64,000 nucleotides of DNA. Source: Campylobacter sp. RM10537 (GTDB lineage: Bacteria > Campylobacterota > Campylobacteria > Campylobacterales > Campylobacteraceae). The position numbers were made by a program, and so were the translations under genes. The notes under the pieces are model-generated. The model searched no databases. It was not told the DNA's origin and worked only from the letters and a program-made list of their open reading frames with translations. The first letter of the stretch is position 1, and each line of letters begins with the position of its first letter. The DNA is taken from positions 124,001 through 188,000 of the forward strand of contig NZ_CP059597.1 of NCBI RefSeq assembly GCF_022369435.1. The letters are read 5' to 3'. Shown here piece by piece: positions 55,756-64,000 of this stretch.

Positions 55756-55790
55756 TTTTTTGAAAAATCCTATAAGAATTTTTCAAAAAA
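55756..55790. terminator. bidirectional terminator between aroE and the lipoprotein gene
   Basis: Arms TTTTTTGAAAAAT (55756-55768) and ATTTTTCAAAAAA (55778-55790) form 13 pairs around a nine-base loop. Convergent genes on both sides; A and T tracts suit both directions. Confidence 0.75.
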
Positions 55791-55793
55791 TTT

Positions 55794-56663
55794 TTATTCA
55801 AAAATTATAACCCCATCTTGATTTTTATCAACGTTATTTTCTTTTTTTGCATTAGAATTATCGTTTGGAGTATTTTTAAAAGATTTCGATGGCTGAAAAG
55901 AATTTTCCTCAAAAGAAGAATTATTTTCAAAGCTATTAAATTTTTCAGGATTATTTGAAGGTTGTGCTGTATCTATAGCTTTTGGAAGATTATTATAGAC
56001 TGTATTTAGAGTATTTTTATAAAAAGCAATAAAACTTCTATCAATTTCAAATGCTGGACGCTCTAAACCTTTGTTAAGTTGGGTTGGAACTGTAGATATG
56101 GTAGTTTTAAACATGTTGATTCCATCATCATTTTTTATAGGATAGGTAAGAGCGATTAAAGAATTTAATTTAGTATTGCTTGTTAAATCGGTTGAATTTT
56201 GGGAATTGTGAGCATCAATAAAGCTTATTTTTCCTTGAAATTGAATTCCTAGATTAGATTTAACATAATCTCCACTTACAAAGCTATCTGATTTTTGTGG
56301 ATTTTGTTCTTCTATATAAATACTTATTAAACTTTTAAGGGTATAGTCTGGATTTGAATTAACTATTTTATAACCTTTAAGTTTCGCTATAGTAGCCATT
56401 TGTTCTTCTAAATTTTCTTTTAAAAGTTCAATTTCTTTTTCTATGCGGATCTTAAGCACAGAATTCTCAAAATAATCAGAATAATTATTATTTTGTTCTA
56501 TATTAATAGGCTCAAGAGCGATGGTAATGCCAGAATCTATAGACTCTGTTTTAATAGGAGTTTGAGGTTTAAAATTGGGCATTGAAACATTTACAAAGGT
56601 GCTACTAGTATTGCTGCAAGCGCTTAAAAATAAAAAAATAAAAATAAAAAAATATTTTTTCAT
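55794..56663 (-). CDS. lipoprotein, possibly HpaA-related
   Basis: Lipoprotein signal MKKYFFIFIFLFLSAC with Cys16; 289 residues. The mature part has a helical segment rich in Glu/Lys (EKEIELLKENLEEQMATIAK), GYKIVNSNPDYTLKSLISI, and a low-complexity Asn/Ser/Glu-rich tail from about residue 240. The layout recalls the HpaA/neuraminyllactose-binding haemagglutinin-like lipoproteins of Helicobacter, but I cannot confirm this by eye. Confidence 0.7.
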   Translation of the reverse strand: MKKYFFIFIFLFLSACSNTSSTFVNVSMPNFKPQTPIKTESIDSGITIALEPINIEQNNNYSDYFENSVLKIRIEKEIELLKENLEEQMATIAKLKGYKIVNSNPDYTLKSLISIYIEEQNPQKSDSFVSGDYVKSNLGIQFQGKISFIDAHNSQNSTDLTSNTKLNSLIALTYPIKNDDGINMFKTTISTVPTQLNKGLERPAFEIDRSFIAFYKNTLNTVYNNLPKAIDTAQPSNNPEKFNSFENNSSFEENSFQPSKSFKNTPNDNSNAKKENNVDKNQDGVIIFE

Positions 56664-56695
56664 GATTTATCCTTGTCAATGATTAAAATTATATA

Positions 56696-56701
56696 ATTAT
56701 A
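56696..56701 (-). promoter_or_regulatory. candidate extended -10 for the lipoprotein gene
   Basis: TATAAT on the minus strand preceded by TTGC, 33 bases from the ATG. Confidence 0.5.
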
Positions 56702-56721
56702 GCAAGTTAAAGTTTTTTTGC

Positions 56722-56727
56722 TATATT
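56722..56727 (+). promoter_or_regulatory. candidate extended -10 for lgt
   Basis: TATATT preceded by TTTTTTTGC, 29 bases before the lgt ATG. Divergent from the lipoprotein promoter 20 bases away. Confidence 0.55.
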
Positions 56728-56755
56728 CTTAGAAAACAAAAATTTAGGAAAATAT

Positions 56756-57571
56756 ATGGAATTTTGGAGACATATTTATTCAAATTTTGATGTAGTTGCA
56801 TTCAGTATTTTTGGCCTTAAAGTGCATTGGTATGGAATCATGTATGTAATAGCTTTGATTTTGGCTCTAACTTTAGCTAAATTTTTTTCAAAAAAAATGA
56901 ATATGGGTATTAGTAATAAATGCTTAGATAGTTATTTTGTTTGGGTAGAAATTGGAGTTATTTTAGGTGCAAGACTCGGATATATTTTAATTTATGATAA
57001 TCATACAATGTATTATATTGTTCATCCTTGGCAAATTTTTAATCCTTATGTTAATAATGAATTTGTAGGAATTCGTGGCATGAGTTATCACGGAGCTATT
57101 GTTGGTTTTTTAATAGCAACTTTTTTATTTTGCAAAAAATATAAAGAAAATCCTTGGAAATTTTTAGATTTAGTAGCTTTAAGCGTGCCTTTAGCTTATG
57201 TTTTTGGACGTATTGGAAATTTTTTAAATCAAGAACTTTTTGGTCGTATAACCAATGTACCTTGGGGAATTTATGTTGATGGAATTTTAAGACATCCATC
57301 ACAATTATACGAAGCTTTTTTGGAGGGTGTTGTTGTTTTTATTGCTGTTTATATAGCAAAGCTAAAACAAACTTTTTGTGGAGAGCTTATTATTGTTTAT
57401 GCCTGTATGTATTCTTTAGCACGTTTTATTTGTGAATTTTTTAGAGAACCTGATTTTGGAATAGGTTTTGTACTTTGGGGAATGAGTATGGGACAAATTT
57501 TAAGTTTAATCATGCTCATTATTGCTTTGTTATTTTATGTTTGGATAAAATTTAAAAAAGTAAATATTTAA
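56756..57571 (+). CDS. lgt: prolipoprotein diacylglyceryl transferase
   Basis: Lgt adds diacylglycerol to the lipobox cysteine, the step before LspA. 271 residues, seven membrane helices. Signature [14 protein letters not shown] near residue 158-171 and the catalytic-region [11 protein letters not shown] with [12 protein letters not shown]. Located after a lipoprotein gene on the opposite strand. Confidence 0.96.
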   Translation: MEFWRHIYSNFDVVAFSIFGLKVHWYGIMYVIALILALTLAKFFSKKMNMGISNKCLDSYFVWVEIGVILGARLGYILIYDNHTMYYIVHPWQIFNPYVNNEFVGIRGMSYHGAIVGFLIATFLFCKKYKENPWKFLDLVALSVPLAYVFGRIGNFLNQELFGRITNVPWGIYVDGILRHPSQLYEAFLEGVVVFIAVYIAKLKQTFCGELIIVYACMYSLARFICEFFREPDFGIGFVLWGMSMGQILSLIMLIIALLFYVWIKFKKVNI

Positions 57572-57593
57572 TTTATATTAAAGATTATTGTAA

Positions 57594-57599
57594 TATAAT
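57594..57599 (+). promoter_or_regulatory. candidate -10 promoter box for frdCAB
   Basis: TATAAT, 34 bases before the frdC ATG, with AAAGGAG as ribosome binding site further down. Confidence 0.6.
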
Positions 57600-57632
57600 C
57601 AAAAGTTTTTATTTTTTTGTAAAGGAGTATAG

Positions 57633-58406
57633 ATGAGTGGGCTTATCGAAGGTTATTTGGGTAAGAGCATTGAAGGCAAGAAAAGCAAAATGCCTGCAAA
57701 ATTAGATTTTATCCAGAGTGCTTCAGGTCTTTTTTTAGGTCTTTTTATGTGGGCACACATGTTTTTTGTGTCTACGATTTTAGTAAGCGGGGATTTTTTT
57801 AATTCTGTTGTTCATTTTTTAGAATTAAAATTCGTTTATAATAATCCTATAATGAGTTATGTCACCTCTTTTTTAGCAACTTGTGTTTTGGTAGTATTTT
57901 TTGTCCATGCTTTATTAGCTATGAGAAAATTTCCTATTAATTATCGTCAATATCAAATTTTAAGAGTGCATACTAAAACTATGAAACATAGCGATACTTC
58001 ACTTTGGTGGGTTCAAGCATTGACCGGATTTTTAATGTTTTTTTTGGGTTCTGCTCATCTTATTTTCGTTATCACAAATGCAGATAAAATTAGTGATGGT
58101 ATGTCAGGAGATAGAGTAGTAAGCCATTTTATGTGGCTTTTTTATGCTGTACTTTTAGTATGTGTAGAGCTTCATGGAAGTATAGGTCTTTATAGGCTTT
58201 GTGTTAAATGGGGTTGGTTTGAGGGAAAAAATGCGAAAGAAAGCAGAAAAAAACTTAAAGTAGCTAAATGGATTATAAGTATATTTTTCTTAGCTTTAGG
58301 TATTTTAAGTCTTTTAGCTTTTGTAAAAATTGGTTTAGCAAATTTAACTGTTAAACAATTTATGATGGAGCAATTTTTTAACAACTATAATGGAGCAAAT
58401 TTATGA
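57633..58406 (+). CDS. frdC: fumarate reductase di-haem cytochrome b subunit
   Basis: Membrane anchor of menaquinol:fumarate reductase, 257 residues with five helices and the haem-ligand histidines of the Wolinella type, in [38 protein letters not shown] and [11 protein letters not shown]. Begins [20 protein letters not shown]. The ATG of frdA lies within its last codons. In C. jejuni this enzyme also accounts for succinate dehydrogenase activity. Confidence 0.97.
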   Translation: MSGLIEGYLGKSIEGKKSKMPAKLDFIQSASGLFLGLFMWAHMFFVSTILVSGDFFNSVVHFLELKFVYNNPIMSYVTSFLATCVLVVFFVHALLAMRKFPINYRQYQILRVHTKTMKHSDTSLWWVQALTGFLMFFLGSAHLIFVITNADKISDGMSGDRVVSHFMWLFYAVLLVCVELHGSIGLYRLCVKWGWFEGKNAKESRKKLKVAKWIISIFFLALGILSLLAFVKIGLANLTVKQFMMEQFFNNYNGANL

Positions 58407-60394
58407 ATATACAATATAGTGATGCTTTAGTAATAGGTGGAGGTTTAGCAGGTCTTAGGGCTGCAATTGAGGTTGCAAAAAGTGGTCAAAGTGTAACACT
58501 TTTGAGTATCTGTCCAGTAAAGCGTTCTCACTCTGCGGCTGTTCAAGGAGGAATGCAAGCAAGTCTTGGAAATGGCGCCAAAGGCGAAGGAGATAACGAA
58601 GATCTTCATTTTGCAGATACAGTTAAAGGAAGTGATTGGGGTTGCGATCAAGAAGTAGCAAGAATGTTTGCACAAACTGCACCAAAAGCTGTTAGAGAGC
58701 TTGCAGCTTGGGGTGTGCCTTGGACTAGGGTAACAAAAGGGCCAAGAACTGTAGTTATTAATGCACAAAAAACAGTTATCGAAGAAAAAGAAGAGGCACA
58801 TGGTCTTATTAATGCACGTGATTTTGGTGGAACTAAAAAATGGAGAACTTGCTATATAGCTGATGCTACTGGACATTGTATGCTTTATGGTGTAGCTAAT
58901 GAAGCTATTAAGCATCAAGTTAAGATTATTGATAGAATGGAAGCGGTAAGAATTATTCATGATGGTAAAAAATGCTTAGGCGTAATTGCAAGAGATTTAA
59001 TAAATGGACAATTAATCGCTTATATTGCACGTGGAACTATGATAGCAACTGGCGGTTATGGAAGAATTTATAAACAAACTACTAATGCAGTTATTTGCGA
59101 AGGAACTGGTGCAGCTATAGCTCTTGAAACTGGACTTTGTAGACTTTCAAATATGGAGGCTGTGCAATTTCACCCAACACCTATAGTTCCAAGTGGAATT
59201 TTGCTTACTGAAGGTTGTCGTGGAGATGGCGGAATTTTACGTGATGTAGATGGTTATCGTTTTATGCCTGATTATGAACCAGAAAAAAAAGAACTTGCAA
59301 GTCGGGATGTTGTTAGTCGTAGAATGATGGAGCATATTAGAAAAGGAAAAGGTGTTAAAAGTCCTTATGGGGATCATTTATGGCTTGATATTTCTATACT
59401 TGGTCGTGCTCATGTTGAAAAAAATCTTCGTGATGTTCAAGATATTTGTAAAACTTTTAATGGAATTGATCCAGCAGATGAAGGTCCTAAAGGCTGGGCC
59501 CCAGTTTTACCTATGCAGCATTACTCCATGGGTGGAATTAGGACTAAACCAACTGGTGAAAGTCAATGGTTAGATGGTCTTTTTGCTTGTGGTGAAGCAG
59601 CTTGTTGGGATATGCACGGATTTAATCGCTTAGGTGGAAATTCTTGTGCTGAAACTGTAGTTGCTGGAATGATTATAGGAGATTATTTTGCTCAATATTG
59701 TAAAAATAATGGAGAAGTTGTTGATACAAATATTGTAAAAGAATTCTTAAGTAAAGAATATCAATATCTTAAATCTTTAGTTGATAAAGAAGGTAAGTAT
59801 AATGTTTTTGAAATCAAAAATAGAATGAAAGAAATAATGTGGGATAAGGTGGCTATTTTTAGAACTGGAGAAGGTCTTAAAGAAGCTGTAGATGAATTAG
59901 AAAAACTTTATAAAGATTCTCAAGATGTTAAAGTGCATTGTAAAGAACTTGATTGTGCTAATCCAGAACTTGAAGAAGCGTATAGGGTCCCTAGAATGTT
60001 AAAAATAGCACTTTGTGTTGCCTATGGAGCACTTTTAAGAACAGAAAGTCGTGGAGCACATTATAGAGAAGATTATCCAAAAAGAGATGATTTAAATTGG
60101 ATGAAAAGAACAAATACTTATTGGGTTGAGGGTGAGACCTTGCCACGCGTAGAGTATGAAGAACTTGATATTATGAAAATGGAAATGCCACCAGCTTTTC
60201 GTGGGTATGGAGCAAAAGGCAATATCATTGAAAATCCTTTAAGTGAAAAACGTCAAGCTGAAGTGGATGCAATCCGTGAAAAAATGGAAGCAGAAGGTAA
60301 AAGCCGTTATGAAATTCAAGATGCTTTAATGCCTTATGAACTTCAAGCAAAATTTAAAAAACCAAATCAAAGAATAGGGGTGGATTATGAGTAG
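58403..60394 (+). CDS. frdA: fumarate reductase flavoprotein subunit
   Basis: Catalytic subunit, 663 residues. FAD-binding [19 protein letters not shown] near residue 11, the covalent flavin His in [17 protein letters not shown] near 43, and active-site [21 protein letters not shown] and [17 protein letters not shown]. Cytoplasm-facing on the FrdC anchor. Overlaps frdC and frdB. Confidence 0.98.
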   Translation: MNIQYSDALVIGGGLAGLRAAIEVAKSGQSVTLLSICPVKRSHSAAVQGGMQASLGNGAKGEGDNEDLHFADTVKGSDWGCDQEVARMFAQTAPKAVRELAAWGVPWTRVTKGPRTVVINAQKTVIEEKEEAHGLINARDFGGTKKWRTCYIADATGHCMLYGVANEAIKHQVKIIDRMEAVRIIHDGKKCLGVIARDLINGQLIAYIARGTMIATGGYGRIYKQTTNAVICEGTGAAIALETGLCRLSNMEAVQFHPTPIVPSGILLTEGCRGDGGILRDVDGYRFMPDYEPEKKELASRDVVSRRMMEHIRKGKGVKSPYGDHLWLDISILGRAHVEKNLRDVQDICKTFNGIDPADEGPKGWAPVLPMQHYSMGGIRTKPTGESQWLDGLFACGEAACWDMHGFNRLGGNSCAETVVAGMIIGDYFAQYCKNNGEVVDTNIVKEFLSKEYQYLKSLVDKEGKYNVFEIKNRMKEIMWDKVAIFRTGEGLKEAVDELEKLYKDSQDVKVHCKELDCANPELEEAYRVPRMLKIALCVAYGALLRTESRGAHYREDYPKRDDLNWMKRTNTYWVEGETLPRVEYEELDIMKMEMPPAFRGYGAKGNIIENPLSEKRQAEVDAIREKMEAEGKSRYEIQDALMPYELQAKFKKPNQRIGVDYE

Positions 60395-61112
60395 AAAATT
60401 AACTATAAAAGCATTTAAGTATAATCCTTTAAGTAAAATTTCAAAACCACATTTTGTGACTTATGAGCTTGAAGAAACTCCTTTTATGACTGTTTTTGTA
60501 TGCTTGACTTTGATTCGCGAAAAGATGGATGCCGATCTTAGTTTTGATTTTGTTTGTCGTGCGGGAATTTGTGGATCTTGTGCCATGATGATTAATGGTG
60601 TTCCAAAACTTGCTTGTAAGACCTTAACAAAAGATTATGAAGATGGTGTTATCGAACTTATGCCTATGCCAGCATTTAGACATATTAAAGATTTAAGTGT
60701 GAATACTGGAGAATGGTTTGAAGATATGTGTAAACGTGTTGAAAGTTGGGTTCATAATGAAAAAGAAACTGATATTTCAGCATTAGAAGAGCGTATAGAG
60801 CCTGAAGTTGCAGATGAAACTTTTGAACTTGATCGTTGTATAGAATGCGGAATTTGTGTTGCTTCATGTGCAACTAAGCTTATGAGACCCAATTTTATAG
60901 GTGCTACAGGACTTTTAAGAACAGCAAGATATTTACAAGATCCACATGATCATAGAAGTATAGAAGATTTTTATGAATTAGTGGGTGATGATGATGGCGT
61001 TTTTGGATGTATGTCTTTACTCGCTTGTGAAGATAATTGTCCTAAAAATTTACCTTTACAAAGCAAAATCGCCTACATGAGAAGACAACTTGTTGCACAA
61101 AAAAATAAATAA
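60387..61112 (+). CDS. frdB: fumarate reductase iron-sulfur subunit
   Basis: 241 residues carrying three Fe-S clusters: [2Fe-2S] cysteines in [21 protein letters not shown], [4Fe-4S] in [11 protein letters not shown] and [3Fe-4S] in [16 protein letters not shown]. Passes electrons from FrdC to FrdA. Followed after five bases by a GC-rich hairpin that overlaps the ribosome binding site of the next gene. Confidence 0.97.
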   Translation: MSRKLTIKAFKYNPLSKISKPHFVTYELEETPFMTVFVCLTLIREKMDADLSFDFVCRAGICGSCAMMINGVPKLACKTLTKDYEDGVIELMPMPAFRHIKDLSVNTGEWFEDMCKRVESWVHNEKETDISALEERIEPEVADETFELDRCIECGICVASCATKLMRPNFIGATGLLRTARYLQDPHDHRSIEDFYELVGDDDGVFGCMSLLACEDNCPKNLPLQSKIAYMRRQLVAQKNK

Positions 61113-61116
61113 ATTC

Positions 61117-61136
61117 CTCCCCTTTTTTAAGGGGAG
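61117..61136 (+). promoter_or_regulatory. GC-rich hairpin masking the ribosome binding site of the dynamin-like gene
   Basis: Stem CTCCCCTT/AAGGGGAG (eight pairs) around a TTTT loop. The right arm AAGGGGAG is the only Shine-Dalgarno sequence for the ATG at 61140, four bases on. There is no T tract, so it does not look like a normal terminator. Confidence 0.65.
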
Positions 61137-61139
61137 CAT

Positions 61140-63320
61140 ATGAAAGATTTACTTCAAAAAATTTGGAAAAATAAACTTCAATTTTTAGATTTCAATCTTA
61201 ATTTTGCTGATAAAAATATTTTAGATGTATCAGAGCTTGCTATTATTTTAAGCATTAATCAGGAAAATTATGAAAGATATTTTCTTTTAAATGAATTTAA
61301 AATTATTTTTGAAAAAATTAATTTAAGAGTGGATATTTTTGGTGCCCAAAAGGCTCAAATTTGTGCAATTAATCTTTTTAAATCAGGATTGGTTAAAAAA
61401 CAAGAATTATTAGATGCTTTGCAAATTTTACAAAAAATTTCAAATAATTATGAAATTTTTAATTTCATTGAAAAAACGGAAATTAAAATTATAGATAAAA
61501 AAGAACTTTTTTTAAAAAATTGCAATCAATTAGATGTAATTGCCTTAGAGCTTTGTAAATTAAGTTTTGATGAGAATGCAAAAATAAGACTTCATAAAAA
61601 AATAGATAAATTCAAAAAATTAGATTTTAATATTGCTGTTACTGGAATTATGAATTCAGGAAAATCTAGTTTTTTAAATGCTCTTTTAAAGCAAGAATTT
61701 TTAGGAGTATCAAATATTCCAGAAACAGCCAATTTAACTGTTATAAGTTATGGTGCAAATAAAGAAGCTATGATTTATTTTTGGAATAAAAATGAGTGGC
61801 AAAATATATTAAAAACTTCTAGTTTTAATAAAAAATTAAAAGCTTTTTTTGATCGTTTAGTTTTAGAGATTGATATCAATAAATATATAAAAGATGAAAC
61901 TTTAAGTCAAAAAATTAATTTAGAAGATTTGAAAAAATTTAGTTCTGCTAAAAATAATATTTCAGCTTTGATTAAAAAAATAGAGATTAAAAGTGATTTA
62001 GAATTTTTAAAAAATAATATTTCTATTGTTGATACTCCTGGACTCGATGATGTCGTTATTCAAAGAGAAATTTTAACAAATGAATATTTAAAAGAGAGTG
62101 ATTTTTTGATCCATCTTATGAATGCTTCACAAGCGCTAACACAAAAAGATATTGATTTTTTAACTCATTGTTTATTAAATTCACGTTTGAGCAAATTTTT
62201 AATTATTTTAACAAAAGCTGATTTGTTAAAAAAACAAGAACTTAATGAAGTTGAAAATTATATTAAAAAAATTCTCACAAATAAGCTTAAGGATAAAAAT
62301 TTGGTTACAAAGATTGATTTTTTATCTATAAGTGCAAAAATGGCTAATGATTTTTATAAAAATCTTGTCAGTAAAGAAAGTTTTCAAAAAAGCGGAATGC
62401 AAGAATTTGAAAATTATTTATTTAATGAATTGTATTCTGGAAAAAAAAGTAAAATTGCTTTGGAGTCTTATAAAAAAGAATTGTTATTGGAGCTAGATCA
62501 TCTCTTAAAAGAATACGAGTTACAAAATAAATTTATACAAGAAAAAGAACAAAATTTAGGTGAACAAAGCAAGCAATTTTTACTTGATATGCAAAATAAA
62601 AGAAAATCTTTACAAGAAACCAAAGAGGAAATTTTAAATTCTATTTTAGAACTTAAAAATTTAGAAAATGGAGTTGATAATCTTGTATTGTTATTAGCAA
62701 AAAAACTTAAAGATAGATTGGTTGATGAATTAAAATATTTTAAAAATAAATCTCAAAAAGTTGATATGCAGCGTATTTTAATGATTATAGATACGACAAT
62801 TAAAGACGGTGTGAGTGATATTTTAAGAGAAGTTAAATTTAAAAATATGAAAAAAATTGAAGAATTAAAGCTCCATTTATCTTTAAAATACGATTTTTTA
62901 AAAGAAAATTTTAATGATGATTTTGAAAATTTTAAGGATAAGATTTCTAAAGATATAGAAAATATTTTTAATGATGAAAAAATTATATTTTTAAAACTTG
63001 AAATTGAAAATATTATCAATCAAAATATTAATTTATTTGATCTTGAAATTAAATTAACTCAGACTATCAATGCTATTTTTAAAAATTTTAATCTCGAAAA
63101 TATTTTGCAAAGTCTTGATATTAATGGAGCATTTTTTCATTTTTTAGATAAAAAACTTCAAAATTATGAAGAAATTCAAAAAGAAAAGTTAAAAAATATT
63201 GAAGATTTAATGGGTAAAATCAATGATAAAAATACTAATATATTAACTTCTTTTGAAAATAATTTAGAAAATATCGCTAAATTGCAACAACTTAAAATGG
63301 ATCTTTTGCATGCAAATTAA
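61140..63320 (+). CDS. bacterial dynamin-like GTPase 1
   Basis: First of a paired set of dynamin-like proteins, 726 residues. The G1 loop is GIMNSGKSSFLN near residue 168, with switch Thr in PETANLT, G3 DTPGLDD near 299 and G4 TKAD near 360. Long helical stalk follows (about 440-726) with coiled-coil character and no clear membrane anchor. In C. jejuni the pair (Cj0411/Cj0412, DLP1/DLP2) forms hetero-tetramers that bridge membranes in vitro. Its ribosome binding site is inside a hairpin; the next gene overlaps its end by 11 bases. Confidence 0.9.
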   Translation: MKDLLQKIWKNKLQFLDFNLNFADKNILDVSELAIILSINQENYERYFLLNEFKIIFEKINLRVDIFGAQKAQICAINLFKSGLVKKQELLDALQILQKISNNYEIFNFIEKTEIKIIDKKELFLKNCNQLDVIALELCKLSFDENAKIRLHKKIDKFKKLDFNIAVTGIMNSGKSSFLNALLKQEFLGVSNIPETANLTVISYGANKEAMIYFWNKNEWQNILKTSSFNKKLKAFFDRLVLEIDINKYIKDETLSQKINLEDLKKFSSAKNNISALIKKIEIKSDLEFLKNNISIVDTPGLDDVVIQREILTNEYLKESDFLIHLMNASQALTQKDIDFLTHCLLNSRLSKFLIILTKADLLKKQELNEVENYIKKILTNKLKDKNLVTKIDFLSISAKMANDFYKNLVSKESFQKSGMQEFENYLFNELYSGKKSKIALESYKKELLLELDHLLKEYELQNKFIQEKEQNLGEQSKQFLLDMQNKRKSLQETKEEILNSILELKNLENGVDNLVLLLAKKLKDRLVDELKYFKNKSQKVDMQRILMIIDTTIKDGVSDILREVKFKNMKKIEELKLHLSLKYDFLKENFNDDFENFKDKISKDIENIFNDEKIIFLKLEIENIINQNINLFDLEIKLTQTINAIFKNFNLENILQSLDINGAFFHFLDKKLQNYEEIQKEKLKNIEDLMGKINDKNTNILTSFENNLENIAKLQQLKMDLLHAN

Positions 63321-64000
63321 TATTTTAAATGATTTTATAAATTCTTATAAAAAAGCTTATATTAATAATTATGACGATAGTTTTAGTGGAAAAATTAAAA
63401 CAATATGTCAAAATCTTAATGAACCTTTTATGAATCTAAGTCCTGAATTAAGTAAAGAGTTACAAGAAATATCTTTTTCATTGGATAAAAATATCAATAT
63501 AGCTATTATCGGGCAATTTTCTAGTGGTAAATCAAGTCTTTTAAATTTAATTTTAAAAAAAGAATGCCTACCTACAGGTTTTGTTCCTGTAACTTTTAAG
63601 CCAACTTTTTTACATTATGCAAAAGAATATTTTTTAAGAGTCGAATTTGAAGATGCTAGCGATCTTATTACAGATGTTGAAAATCTCGCTTTATATACAG
63701 ATCAAAGAAATGAAATTAAAAAAGCTAAAAATTTGCATATTTTTGCTCCTATTCCTTTATTAAAAAAAATTACTCTTATTGATACTCCAGGTTTAAATGC
63801 AAATAAAAATGATACTTTAACCACTTTAAGTGAGTTAAAAAATATTCATGCGGCTATTTGGTTAAGCTTGATTGATAATGCTGGAAAAAAAAGTGAAGAA
63901 GAGGTGATTAGGGAAAATTTGGAAATTTTGGGCGATTATAGCATTTGTGTTTTAAATCAAAAAGATAAATTAAATCAACAAGAATTAGATAATATTTTAA
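63310..64000 (+). CDS. bacterial dynamin-like GTPase 2, cut by window end
   Basis: Partner of the preceding dynamin-like GTPase; 230 codons are visible and the 3' end is outside. ATG at 63310 (MQINILNDFINSYKKAYINN). G1 GQFSSGKSSLLN near residue 71, a switch Thr in FVPVTFKPTF, G3 DTPGLNANK near 158 and G4 as NQKD near 216 instead of TKxD. The 11-base overlap with the first gene implies translational coupling and fixed stoichiometry. Confidence 0.9.
   Translation, partial: MQINILNDFINSYKKAYINNYDDSFSGKIKTICQNLNEPFMNLSPELSKELQEISFSLDKNINIAIIGQFSSGKSSLLNLILKKECLPTGFVPVTFKPTFLHYAKEYFLRVEFEDASDLITDVENLALYTDQRNEIKKAKNLHIFAPIPLLKKITLIDTPGLNANKNDTLTTLSELKNIHAAIWLSLIDNAGKKSEEEVIRENLEILGDYSICVLNQKDKLNQQELDNIL

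Noticed and set aside
1-64000. CRISPR array, tRNA or rRNA genes, IS elements, prophage
   Set aside because: No regularly spaced direct repeats, cloverleaf-like GC-rich segments, transposase motifs or phage genes were seen by eye; a covariance-model and repeat search would be needed to be certain.

Overview
The window reads as chromosomal DNA of a Campylobacter close to the C. jejuni/C. coli (thermotolerant) group. Gene content and order match, as I recall it, the C. jejuni NCTC 11168 stretch from about Cj0342c (uvrA) to Cj0412, with cmeRABC, cosR, pflB and the paired dynamin-like genes as markers. The recalled C. jejuni CmeA and CmeR proteins differ at many positions from those here and the DNA is very AT-rich, so I infer a relative rather than C. 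jejuni itself (a C. hepaticus-like species is possible, not proven). Coding density is very high; I saw no tRNA, rRNA, CRISPR array, intact mobile element or long G/C phase-variation tract.

Layout. (1) 1-2144 is a decayed accessory segment: a broken arsP-type permease, a frameshifted arsR, a broken MerR-type regulator on the other strand and an unidentified coding remnant. (2) 2145-10.5 kb: uvrA, a TauE/SafE permease, a motility cluster (CheX-like protein, fliN, fliO), an exopolyphosphatase-family gene, a ferredoxin, cosR and folB. The trpEDFBA operon that precedes the CheX-like gene in C. jejuni is absent. (3) 10.5-16.3 kb: plsY, a di-haem cytochrome c peroxidase, then glmM-lspA-hemJ and a HemN/HemW-like radical SAM gene. 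(4) 16.3-24.1 kb: the CmeABC multidrug efflux operon with its repressor cmeR, which overlaps ccoG. (5) 24.2-32.3 kb: rpsU, a lipoprotein plus ATP-grasp pair resembling E. coli ygiBC, a 2-hydroxyacid dehydrogenase, YajQ, an uncharacterised lipoprotein/secreted protein/AAA ATPase trio, and the msrPQ periplasmic methionine sulfoxide repair system. (6) 32.3-36.5 kb: a tightly overlapping minus-strand operon running from a DMT exporter through kdsA, ribH, nusB and pyrF into a small coupled ORF and a frameshifted gene. (7) 36.6-43.2 kb: der-aroK-trpS-serS-pflB. (8) 43.2-49.3 kb, minus strand: a probable sigma28-dependent gene, pyk-mqo, then a YfgM-like/BamB-like pair ahead of coaX. (9) 49.4-57.6 kb: gatC, cvpA-like, fur, lysS, glyA, a DUF1882-type gene, a SPOR protein, aroE, a lipoprotein and lgt. 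(10) 57.6-64 kb: frdCAB (fumarate respiration) followed by two dynamin-like GTPases, the second cut by the window end.

The genes serve respiration on fumarate, malate and cytochrome c (frd, mqo, ccoG, peroxidase), oxidative-stress defence (cosR, msrPQ, fur), envelope assembly, efflux and the flagellar motor. I found no clear-cut new defence or mobile system. The most interesting items are an RBS-masking hairpin before the dynamin pair, a candidate YfgM/BamB pair, a ygiBC-like pair, the absence of trp genes, a likely rewired cmeR operator, and several pseudogenes pointing to ongoing gene loss.
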